A stretch of 16,123 bases of DNA from the NCBI GenBank assembly GCA_964410665.1, contig CAYPIE010000117.1, positions 1-16,123 of the forward strand, in the 5' to 3' direction. The notes beneath the pieces were generated by a model that made no database searches, had not been told where the DNA came from, and saw nothing but the letters and a program-made list of their open reading frames with translations. A program made the position numbers and the translations under genes. This document shows, in pieces, positions 6,256 through 13,169 of this stretch. The DNA is from CAYPIE01 sp964410665. GTDB taxonomy: Bacteria; Planctomycetota; Planctomycetia; Gemmatales; Gemmataceae. Within the stretch, counting starts at the first letter, position 1. Every line of letters begins with the position of its first letter.

Positions 6256-7491
6256 CTACGCCAGATCCCGATCTTCGAACAGAATCAACCCTAACAACAG
6301 AGCAATGGCCGCATAAATCAGCGAGTAAACAAACACGGTCCCCACATAGGCCGAGAATGCGCCAAGCTCAATCGGGCTGTCCCGAACAATCGCGGGCCCC
6401 ATATTGAAGAACTCCAGGGCTGGAAGCACGGCATCAAAGAGTTGCGCAAGGAAGCCGACCAGTTGCAACTGCGATGGAGCATCACCCCCACTGGTCAAGT
6501 TACTGGTCACTTGCACCAACACCGGGGATAGGTGACCCAAGAAGAACACCATTAAACAAAGGACGAGGTTGACGACAAAGGGCACCCGGGTTGCCAGTGC
6601 GGAAGCCAGGGCAACCAGAACAATTACCTGACCAAAGCCCAAAAGAAAGCCCAATGTGTTGGCGAGTGTCTCGCCAAGCCACGTAGCGATCCCGCTGGCC
6701 AATGCCGCACCCTCAGGACTCGGAACCATGGCTTGGAGAATGGGTACCAGCGTGGCAACGGCCTCCCGTGGCATCGGATCGATCGGATCTTCCAGCACAT
6801 CAAAGGTGGGCTTGATATAAAGGGCCCAGTTAAACACGATCCCTAACACCAAGGTCATCGCCAGTGCGGCAAAGGTAATGCCGAGAAACTTGCCGATCAG
6901 GAATTGCCGCCGAGTCACTGGCTTACTGATCAAGGTAATCGCTGTACGTCCCTCGATGTCTTCGTTGATCGAAATACTTGCTGCGAGGACGCCAAACACC
7001 GCCGAAGAGAGCATGATCATATCGAAGCCAAGCTGCTTCATCATCTTATATTCCTCCCCGAACGTGAAGTACGGGAGGAAGATGGACACACCGATCAGGA
7101 AGCTCATCAGCACGATGATCAACCAGAACATCGGTTGCCGCCAGCCCTCGCGGAAGGCGGCCAACGCCACGGCCCCGCCTTTGGGCCAGACCTGGAGCAA
7201 AAGCCGAGGTACGAGGATCAAAAAGTCGAAGATCAGCTGGACCGATAGGATAAATCCATAAAGTCGGCCATCCCAGCGCAGAACACTGGTGTCGCCGCGG
7301 TAGTCCATCCAAAAACCGATCAGGATCCCAGCACCAATGATGCCGCCCAAGGCGGATACCCAGGTCGAGGGACGGCGGATTTGCTGGCGAAACCCTTCGG
7401 GATCGAGGGCCCATAGCCAGGGCAGGGCGGCCAAGAACTGATACAAGGCCAGCAAGGAGCCACCGAGGAACAGGGAAGCGTAAGCCGTCAT
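6256..7491 (-). CDS. ABC-2 type transporter permease
   Basis: The product has 411 residues with about eight hydrophobic segments: two near the N-terminus, one around residues 75-100, a pair at about 120-140 and 155-175, a helix near 200-220, two around 280-320, and a final one at about 380-405. The stretch EDIEGRTAITLISKPVTRRQ (178-197) is the conserved cytosolic link of ABC-2/NosY-type permeases (usual form EIExRTIxxLLSKPVSRxQ, followed by KFLG), here followed by LIGKFLG. Such permeases lack an ATPase and need a separate ATP-binding partner. None lies beside it: the next gene carries its own membrane domain and an eroded ATPase domain. The substrate is unknown. The ATG start at 7491 has no clear ribosome-binding site. 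It follows nadK after 54 bases. Confidence 0.8.
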   Translation of the reverse strand: MTAYASLFLGGSLLALYQFLAALPWLWALDPEGFRQQIRRPSTWVSALGGIIGAGILIGFWMDYRGDTSVLRWDGRLYGFILSVQLIFDFLILVPRLLLQVWPKGGAVALAAFREGWRQPMFWLIIVLMSFLIGVSIFLPYFTFGEEYKMMKQLGFDMIMLSSAVFGVLAASISINEDIEGRTAITLISKPVTRRQFLIGKFLGITFAALAMTLVLGIVFNWALYIKPTFDVLEDPIDPMPREAVATLVPILQAMVPSPEGAALASGIATWLGETLANTLGFLLGFGQVIVLVALASALATRVPFVVNLVLCLMVFFLGHLSPVLVQVTSNLTSGGDAPSQLQLVGFLAQLFDAVLPALEFFNMGPAIVRDSPIELGAFSAYVGTVFVYSLIYAAIALLLGLILFEDRDLA

Positions 7492-7513
7492 AATCGTGCA
7501 CAGCCCAGCAGTT

Positions 7514-7538
7514 CGAGTGATTTCCTTTACAACACTCG
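7514..7538. repeat. Hairpin in the nadK-permease gap
   Basis: CGAGTG (7514-7519) and CACTCG (7533-7538) form a six-base stem around a 13-base loop which, on the minus strand, contains AAGGA. It lies eight bases after the nadK stop. There is no T-run, so termination is unproven; it could be an mRNA processing or stabilising structure. Confidence 0.35.
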
Positions 7539-7545
7539 TTTTACG

Positions 7546-8394
7546 TTAGCCAGGCGGTGGGAGTTCGTTGCGATAATTCGGGAGTGTCCCCCAGCTGAGC
7601 TTTTCTCGAAGCGTCTGGAAATACGTACGGCCGGCAACTTTCACCAGCCTAAACGCCACCGGAGCTCGACGTATGCTGACCTGATGCCCCGGGGTTAATT
7701 GAACAGTCTCTTGGCCATCCACGATCAACCAGGCAGGTTGCTCCTGCTGGGGACGAATGCGATATTCTTTATTGGCAGAATCTACCAGTGGTCGAAAGGT
7801 CAGTGCATGGGCACAAATGGGGGTGATCACGAACACGTCTAACTCCTGAGACAGGATCGGACCCCCAGCCGACATGCTATGCGCGGTTGATCCGATGGGC
7901 GTGCTCACCAAGATCCCATCGCCTAGGAAGCGTGCCACCGGCTCATCGCCCACTAATAACTCCAAATCCAGCATGTGAAAGGGTGGGCCGGTCTTGATCA
8001 CGACATCATTCAGGCCCAGGTAGGTCTGGTTGACACGAGGACCGACAATCTGGCATTCAAACATTAAATGTGATGTGAGTGAATAGTTCCCAGCGATTAA
8101 GTGCGGAAGCACTTCTGGGAGATCTTCCACCTTGAGATCTGCAAGAAATCCCAATCGACCGAGATTGATACCAAGCGCAGGCGTCTGGCAGTAGCCCATT
8201 TGCCGAGCAGCACGCAAGATCGCGCCATCACCGCCCAACACCAATGCGATATCGGCCGTTTCACACGAGAGATCTTCACGCTGAAGGAAGTCCTCAATGA
8301 CAATGTCCCCGAATTCCAGCAAGCGGTCGCGGAGTCGCGTTGCTTCCTCAAGAACTTGGGGTTTGTTGGCATTTCCCAACAAGAAAAATCGCAT
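7546..8394 (-). CDS. nadK: NAD kinase
   Basis: The 282-residue product phosphorylates NAD to NADP in the cytoplasm using ATP or polyphosphate. Diagnostic family motifs are present in order: GGDG (54-57, with the catalytic aspartate), GINLGRLGFL (75-84), LNDVVI (128-133), and GDGILVSTPIGSTAHS (158-173) followed by AGGP (176-179), then ITPICAHALTFRPLV (190-204). Length and order are normal. The ATG start is supported by GGAG six bases upstream, which sits inside a small hairpin described separately. It lies downstream of dxs after a long structured gap. Prenyl precursor synthesis consumes NADPH at the DXR step, which makes the pairing reasonable. Confidence 0.95.
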   Translation of the reverse strand: MRFFLLGNANKPQVLEEATRLRDRLLEFGDIVIEDFLQREDLSCETADIALVLGGDGAILRAARQMGYCQTPALGINLGRLGFLADLKVEDLPEVLPHLIAGNYSLTSHLMFECQIVGPRVNQTYLGLNDVVIKTGPPFHMLDLELLVGDEPVARFLGDGILVSTPIGSTAHSMSAGGPILSQELDVFVITPICAHALTFRPLVDSANKEYRIRPQQEQPAWLIVDGQETVQLTPGHQVSIRRAPVAFRLVKVAGRTYFQTLREKLSWGTLPNYRNELPPPG

Positions 8395-8395
8395 G

Positions 8396-8413
8396 TCTCG
8401 CTCCCGAGCGAGA
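8396..8413 (-). promoter_or_regulatory. Hairpin enclosing the nadK ribosome-binding site
   Basis: TCTCGCT (8396-8402) and AGCGAGA (8407-8413) form a seven-base stem with a four-base loop. The stem ends one base before the nadK start codon at 8394. In the mRNA the loop is CGGG and the GGAG Shine-Dalgarno bases lie at the loop and its 3' flank. When folded, it should limit ribosome access. This is a structural inference only. Confidence 0.5.
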
Positions 8414-8479
8414 AGGGCGTGGCGAGTGATTGCCGTGCGGGTAACCGCTCAAGCTCTTCATTTGATGGCTGGAAACGCG

Positions 8480-8509
8480 ACCATCTCGAAGCTTGTCGGA
8501 ACAGATGGT
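8480..8509. repeat. Hairpin in the dxs-nadK gap
   Basis: ACCATCT (8480-8486) and AGATGGT (8503-8509) form a perfect seven-base stem with a 16-base loop. It is the middle of three inverted repeats in the 204-base gap before nadK. No T-run follows on the minus strand. Confidence 0.45.
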
Positions 8510-8544
8510 TGTGCCAGCAGCACTCACGGTTTTCGACGCCCGTT

Positions 8545-8573
8545 TGACTCTAAGGCATTAGCCATCAGAGTCA
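8545..8573. terminator. Terminator-like hairpin after dxs
   Basis: TGACTCT (8545-8551) pairs with AGAGTCA (8567-8573). Inside, GGC (8554-8556) pairs with GCC (8561-8563) around an ATTA loop, giving a two-part stem of ten pairs. It starts about 25 bases beyond the dxs stop. On the minus strand it is followed by AACGGGCG rather than a T-run, so it could be an attenuator or mRNA-end structure instead of a true terminator. Confidence 0.4.
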
Positions 8574-8598
8574 TATGAGCTCGTTGCACCCAAGAGGC

Positions 8599-10524
8599 TT
8601 AGGACGCATGACTGGTCTCAAGTGAAGCCACCGCGTTCGTGGTTCGGCCTAAAGCCGTGCGAACCGCTTGACACATCCCCTCGAGGTCCAGACCAAATTC
8701 GGAAAGGAGTTCATTGCGCTCGCCATGCTCCACAAACCGATCTGGCAAGCCAAGTCGAAGTAAGTGTCGTGTATCCAGGCCCGCGACATTTGCGGCTTCC
8801 AGGACCGCACTACCAAATCCTCCCTCGAGCGTTCCCTCTTCCAAGGTAACCACCACGGATGCCTCACGGATGCTCCGCAAGATCGTTTCGCGATCCAGTG
8901 GTTTGACAAACCGAACGTTGATCACGCCAACGCGAAGTCCTTCCATCTGAAGCTGTTTGGCCGCACGTACCGCAGTCGGCATCACCGTGCCAAACGCCAG
9001 AAACATGGCATCGGTCCCCCATTCAATGACCTCCGCTTTGCCAAGCTCGATGGGAGAGGGAGTCCGTTCAACGCGCTCGACATTAGCTTTGGGATAGCGC
9101 ATCGAAGTGGGGCTCGACTGGCGCAAACCGAATTTCAGCATGGGTGCAACATCGGCTTCGTCGCCTGGCGCCATGACCACCAGATTGGGGAAGAGTCGCA
9201 TGTAAGGGATGTCAAACACCCCATGATGCGTCGGGCCATCGGGACCGGTCAGCCCTGCGCGGTCCATGGTGAACAACACCGGTAGGTCTTGCAGGGCCAC
9301 TTCCTGGAAAATCTGGTCAAACGAACGTTGTAAAAATGTTGAGTAAATATCCACAATCGGTCGCATCCCGGTCTTGGCCATCCCCGCGGCAAAGGCGACT
9401 GCATGCGACTCACAAATGCCGACATCAAAGAATCGCTCCGGGAAATCCTCGCGAACTTTTTCAAGCTTGTTGCCCTGGCACATGGCTGCGGTCAACACGC
9501 TTACTTTTGGGTCGTCCTGCATCACCTGGTGGATGGTCGCGCTCACCAAATCCGTGTAGGCCTTAGAACTGCCTCGCTTAAGGGCCAGGATCTGTCGCGA
9601 CGGACCGATCTTCTCAAATACGGGGGGAGTATGATACTTGACAGGGTCCGCCGAAGCTTCAGCGACGCCGTGCCCCTTCTCGGTCAGTACATGGAGGATC
9701 ACCGGCCCTTCCTGGGACTTCAGATCCCGAAGCATTCGCTGCAGGCCCGGGAGATCATGGCCATCAATGGGGCCAAAATAGCGGAAACCCATCTCTTCAA
9801 ACAGCATCCCGTCCTTGAAAAAGGCCTTCATGCCATCTCGGAGCTGGACGAGCGCATTGTGTGCCAACGAACCCACCACGGGGACTCGGGCCAGCAGATC
9901 GTTCAATTTCCGTTTGGAGCCTTGATACAGACCGGACATGCGACAATTGTCCAGATACTGCGCAACCGAACCCGTACGTGGGCAAATCGACATTTTATTG
10001 TCATTCAGGATAACCAGGAAATTCTTGTTCAGCTCCCCGGCATTGTTCAATGCTTCAAAGAAAATTCCAGAAACCATCGCCCCATCGCCGATCACGGCAA
10101 CGGCGTGGCGATCGGTCCTCCCCTGGAGGTGATCGCCCATTTTCAGGCCCAGGGCGGTCGAAACGCTTGAACCAGCGTGACCCGTCATGAACAGGTCATA
10201 GACCGACTCGTTTGGGTTGGGGTAGCCCATCAGGCCACCGCGCGTTCGGATTGAGCCAAAATCCTTGAAGCGGCCAGTGATCAGCTTGTGTGGATAGATC
10301 TGATGACCCGTATCCCAGATCAGTCGATCTTGCGAAAAGTCAAAGTTCAGGTGGAGAGCCAGGCAGAGTTCGACCACACCCAGGTTGCTGGCGAAGTGGG
10401 CCGGTCGGATAGACAGCACCCGAACCAGTTCATCGCGAATCTCCTGCGCCAACTGCGTCAACTGCGACTCATCCAAATGGACCAGATCGGCGGGTGATTC
10501 GATTCGGGAAAGTAGTTCGCTCAT
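8599..10524 (-). CDS. dxs: 1-deoxy-D-xylulose-5-phosphate synthase
   Basis: The 641-residue, thiamine-diphosphate-dependent enzyme condenses pyruvate and glyceraldehyde-3-phosphate to DXP, the first step of the MEP isoprenoid pathway, in the cytoplasm. Visible motifs: AHFASNLGVVEL (42-53, active-site histidine), WDTGHQIYPHKLITG (70-84), GHAGSS (115-120), GDGAM to NDN (147-176, the Mg-thiamine-diphosphate site), then the transketolase-like pyrimidine domain with CESHAVAFAAGMA and the catalytic glutamate, and DRAGLTGPDGPTHHG. Length is normal. In GHAGSS and GDGAMVSG it departs slightly from the commoner GHSSTS and GDGALTGG; I regard these as lineage variation. The ATG start is supported by GAGG seven bases upstream. 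It follows the prenyl synthase gene after 89 bases, the classic xseB-ispA-dxs order. Confidence 0.97.
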   Translation of the reverse strand: MSELLSRIESPADLVHLDESQLTQLAQEIRDELVRVLSIRPAHFASNLGVVELCLALHLNFDFSQDRLIWDTGHQIYPHKLITGRFKDFGSIRTRGGLMGYPNPNESVYDLFMTGHAGSSVSTALGLKMGDHLQGRTDRHAVAVIGDGAMVSGIFFEALNNAGELNKNFLVILNDNKMSICPRTGSVAQYLDNCRMSGLYQGSKRKLNDLLARVPVVGSLAHNALVQLRDGMKAFFKDGMLFEEMGFRYFGPIDGHDLPGLQRMLRDLKSQEGPVILHVLTEKGHGVAEASADPVKYHTPPVFEKIGPSRQILALKRGSSKAYTDLVSATIHQVMQDDPKVSVLTAAMCQGNKLEKVREDFPERFFDVGICESHAVAFAAGMAKTGMRPIVDIYSTFLQRSFDQIFQEVALQDLPVLFTMDRAGLTGPDGPTHHGVFDIPYMRLFPNLVVMAPGDEADVAPMLKFGLRQSSPTSMRYPKANVERVERTPSPIELGKAEVIEWGTDAMFLAFGTVMPTAVRAAKQLQMEGLRVGVINVRFVKPLDRETILRSIREASVVVTLEEGTLEGGFGSAVLEAANVAGLDTRHLLRLGLPDRFVEHGERNELLSEFGLDLEGMCQAVRTALGRTTNAVASLETSHAS

Positions 10525-10554
10525 AGCGATCCCTCGTGCTTAGCTTCACCTGAT

Positions 10555-10570
10555 GGCTCATTCCTGAGCC
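10555..10570 (-). promoter_or_regulatory. Hairpin with GGAA tetraloop in the dxs leader
   Basis: In the mRNA sense GGCTCA pairs with TGAGCC around GGAA, a GNRA-class tetraloop, 30 bases before the dxs start and clear of its Shine-Dalgarno. No T-run follows. It may separate the translation of the prenyl synthase and dxs messages or bind a factor; function is unknown. Confidence 0.45.
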
Positions 10571-10613
10571 GGGAAGTTTGCAACATCCATGCGAGACACG
10601 ACGAAGATAACAG

Positions 10614-11558
10614 TTAGTGATCGCGATGCAGCAGCCGTTTGGCCAACAGCTGCAGTGGTAATGCGCGATCACCCAATGGCTCGATAGCAGCAATAGCCTC
10701 GTTGGCCAGGGCAGCGGCTCGTTTCAGACTGGCTTCGATGCCAAGCAGCCCGGGGAAGGTCAGCTTCCCTCGAGCGGCGTCCTTACCGACTTTTTTCCCC
10801 GTGCGTTGGCTGTCGCTTTGGACATCCAGAAGGTCATCCGTAATTTGAAAAGCCAGTCCAAACGCACGTCCGAAACGGTCGAGCATGCCCAGACAAGGAG
10901 ATACTTGTCCGGCCGGATCCGCCGTTCGGGCGGCATAGAATCCCATGCGTAGGCATGCCCGGTACAGTGCTCCGGTTTTACGACTGTGAATCGTTTCCAA
11001 CAATTCTAAGGTAATTTGCTCGGGGTCACGAATGCGGTTCGGGGTATCGAGCCGATTCTCCGCCGCGAGATCGTAGACTTGACCACCAACCATGCCGCGA
11101 CCACCCGCCCCCTGAGCGAGCTCTAAGCAAAGAACCGCCGCGGTGGCCGCAGGATAACCTTCACAAATAACTTGGAATGCATACGTCAACAGTGCATCCC
11201 CGGCCAGGATCGCCAACGCTTCGCCATACCGGACGTGACAGGTCGGTTGACCCCGCCGAAGTTCGTCATCATCCATCGCTGGCAAATCATCATGGATCAG
11301 CGAATAGGTGTGCACCATCTCGACCGCACAAGCAGCCGCAAGAGCGGCTTCTATCGATCCACCTACTGCCTCACAAGCCAGGACTACTAAATGCGGTCGC
11401 AGGCGTTTCCCGCCGGCCATGAGGCTATGACGCATGGCCTCCACCAGAATGGGCGGAACATCCTCGAGAGTTTCGAGATAGGTAGCTAACCTTGACTCGA
11501 TGACCGTTTTGCGGTCACGCAATAATTCGTCCAACACATCCAGGGTCCAAGCTGCCAT
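10614..11558 (-). CDS. ispA: Polyprenyl (farnesyl/geranylgeranyl) diphosphate synthase
   Basis: The 314-residue trans-prenyltransferase joins isopentenyl diphosphate to allylic diphosphates. From the ATG at 11558 the motifs are GGKRLRP (49-55), the first Asp-rich motif HDDLPAMDDDELRRG (89-103), GMVGGQVYDL (155-164), RKTGALY (193-199) and the second Asp-rich motif QITDDLLD (238-245). The first motif has the two-residue insertion (DDLPAMDD) and the preceding YSLIH found in bacterial farnesyl-diphosphate synthases, so a short chain product (C15, perhaps C20) is likely; the exact length cannot be read from sequence. A TTG at 11567 would overlap the xseB stop as TTGA and add three residues. Neither start has a clear Shine-Dalgarno, which suggests translational coupling to xseB, whose stop lies five bases upstream of the ATG. 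Confidence 0.92.
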   Translation of the reverse strand: MAAWTLDVLDELLRDRKTVIESRLATYLETLEDVPPILVEAMRHSLMAGGKRLRPHLVVLACEAVGGSIEAALAAACAVEMVHTYSLIHDDLPAMDDDELRRGQPTCHVRYGEALAILAGDALLTYAFQVICEGYPAATAAVLCLELAQGAGGRGMVGGQVYDLAAENRLDTPNRIRDPEQITLELLETIHSRKTGALYRACLRMGFYAARTADPAGQVSPCLGMLDRFGRAFGLAFQITDDLLDVQSDSQRTGKKVGKDAARGKLTFPGLLGIEASLKRAAALANEAIAAIEPLGDRALPLQLLAKRLLHRDH

Positions 11559-11563
11559 GCGGG

Positions 11564-11872
11564 TCAAGGGGCTTCGGATCCATTGCGGGGAATACGGCCC
11601 GTGTCCCGTCGCTTGACGGTCTCCAGGGAGGCAACATGCTCAAACGGTTCCAGAGTGGGCTCGCTGGCAGCATCGACGCCAGTCAATCGCCAGATGCGCT
11701 GTTCGGCATCGCGTAACTGTGTGTAACAGTTGCGTAAGAGTGCCACACCCCGTTCATATTGCCGGAGGCTTTCCTCCAGACTGGTGGTCCCATCTTCTAG
11801 ACCGTCCAGGATTTGTTCGAGTTCCGCCAAGGCGGATTCAAAATCGGGGGAGTCAGGAGTCTCCGACTTCAT
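11564..11872 (-). CDS. xseB: Exonuclease VII small subunit
   Basis: The 102-residue product has the compact helical-pair core of the family: FESALAELEQILDGLEDG (11-28), then SLEESLRQYERGVALLRNCY (31-50) and a third helix ending AEQRIW. Several small subunits coat the XseA chain and are needed for degradation of single-stranded DNA to short oligonucleotides. The last 35 residues or so (after LTGVD) are a polar tail beyond the usual core of about 70 residues. The ATG start has GGAAG six bases upstream and lies 20 bases inside the end of xseA, so translation is probably coupled. Confidence 0.93.
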   Translation of the reverse strand: MKSETPDSPDFESALAELEQILDGLEDGTTSLEESLRQYERGVALLRNCYTQLRDAEQRIWRLTGVDAASEPTLEPFEHVASLETVKRRDTGRIPRNGSEAP

Positions 11873-13169
11873 GATCGCTTCCGGTCTCTAGGGCCGTGTC
11901 TTCCTTGACCTCGGTCGGGGGGATGGCGAGATACTGGGCATCGATGCGGACCACCGCACTCACGATTTCTCCATTGGAAACGGTCGTGCGAATGATCTGG
12001 CCAGGCTGGACCTGTTGGATTGAGTGGATCAATCCGTCTCGATTTTCAGTGTGGGTCAGCGTATAGCCTCGGCTCAGAACATTCAAGGGGCTTAGGGTTT
12101 CCAAACGTTGGGTTAGAGACGCCAAACGTTGTTTCTCGCGTGCGTGCCGCTGGTCCATGGCTCGGTGAAGCCGTTCACTAAGCTCATCCAATCGCCGGGA
12201 CCACTCTTGGATCCGTTCGAAGGGCAGGCGGATGGATCGTCTCTGCGACAAGAAATCCAAACGCTCTCGAGCATGCTTAAGGCGGCGTCGTAACGCCTCG
12301 CGAAGGCGCTGCTGATAACGCTCCAATTCGGCCAGCTGTTCTTGGCGGTCCGGGGTGGATGCCTCAATGGCATGACTAGGGGTGGCTGCACGCACATCCG
12401 CAACCAGATCGGCAATACTGACATCGATCTCGTGACCAATCGCAGAGACCACTGGCATATTCGATTTATAGATGGCTGTCGCGGTTAATTCCTCATTGAA
12501 TGCCCACAAATCTTCCAGGCTACCCCCGCCGCGTCCCAGAATGACAAAATCGATCGACAGCGTTCCCGCCGCATGCACCTGATTTAGCTGCTCCAGGGCC
12601 GCGGCAATCTCTTCGGCCGCACCCACCCCCTGAACGCGTACGCCGCAAATAATCACTTCTGCGCTAGGCCAGCGCTCGCGCAAGATCTGTAGCATATCGC
12701 GAATTGCGGCTCCGGTCGGACTGGCCACCAGGGCGATCCGCTGCGGATAGCGCGGGAGCGGGCGCTTCCGATGTGGGTCGAAGTAGCCTCGGGTGAGCAG
12801 CTGTTCTTTCAGCCGCTGCAACGCCTGTTCTAGGGCGCCGATGCCCTTGGGGATCAGCTTCTCGATCAGCAGCTGATATTCGCCGCGCGGCTTATAGACG
12901 CTAATCCGACCGAAGGCGATCACCTCCATGCCGTCCTTCGGGTCAAAGGCGAAGCGCATGCGGACGCCGCGATAGGCCACCGCCTTGAGGGTGGCCCCAG
13001 CATCCTTCAGCGTCAGATACAGATGACCCGAAGAGGGTTGCGCGAGGTTGGAGATCTCCCCTTCGACCCAGACCATGTCCAGAGTATCCTCGAGCAGCGT
13101 CTTGACCACGTCGGTCAAGACGCTGACAGGAAAGACGGTGACTCCCTCGGGGACTTCAACGCTTGGCAT
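11853..13169 (-). CDS. xseA: Exonuclease VII large subunit
   Basis: The 438-residue catalytic subunit of exonuclease VII acts in the cytoplasm in DNA repair. It begins with an OB-fold (WVEGEISN at 34-41, SGHLYLTLKD at 47-56). The nuclease core follows: IALVASPTGAAIRD (145-158), LGRGGGSLEDLW (211-222), AIGHEIDV (243-250) and RAATPSHA (260-267). A long helical arm (about 275-380) should bind XseB, followed by a short beta tail (LSRGYTLT). The frame is open a further 111 codons upstream, but those lie inside the glycosyltransferase gene and show no family match. The ATG at 13169 gives the canonical N-terminus, has GGAGG seven to eight bases upstream, and overlaps the preceding stop by one base (TGATG), a coupling arrangement. 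Confidence 0.96.
   Translation of the reverse strand: MPSVEVPEGVTVFPVSVLTDVVKTLLEDTLDMVWVEGEISNLAQPSSGHLYLTLKDAGATLKAVAYRGVRMRFAFDPKDGMEVIAFGRISVYKPRGEYQLLIEKLIPKGIGALEQALQRLKEQLLTRGYFDPHRKRPLPRYPQRIALVASPTGAAIRDMLQILRERWPSAEVIICGVRVQGVGAAEEIAAALEQLNQVHAAGTLSIDFVILGRGGGSLEDLWAFNEELTATAIYKSNMPVVSAIGHEIDVSIADLVADVRAATPSHAIEASTPDRQEQLAELERYQQRLREALRRRLKHARERLDFLSQRRSIRLPFERIQEWSRRLDELSERLHRAMDQRHAREKQRLASLTQRLETLSPLNVLSRGYTLTHTENRDGLIHSIQQVQPGQIIRTTVSNGEIVSAVVRIDAQYLAIPPTEVKEDTALETGSDHEVGDS

Noticed and set aside
8101..8547. Plus-strand open frame of 148 codons over nadK and its leader
   Set aside because: It is antisense to the conserved N-terminal half of nadK and shows no recognisable motif.
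9403..10170. Plus-strand open frame of 255 codons opposite dxs
   Set aside because: It is a long shadow of dxs codon usage; the minus-strand product carries all dxs motifs and the plus product has none.
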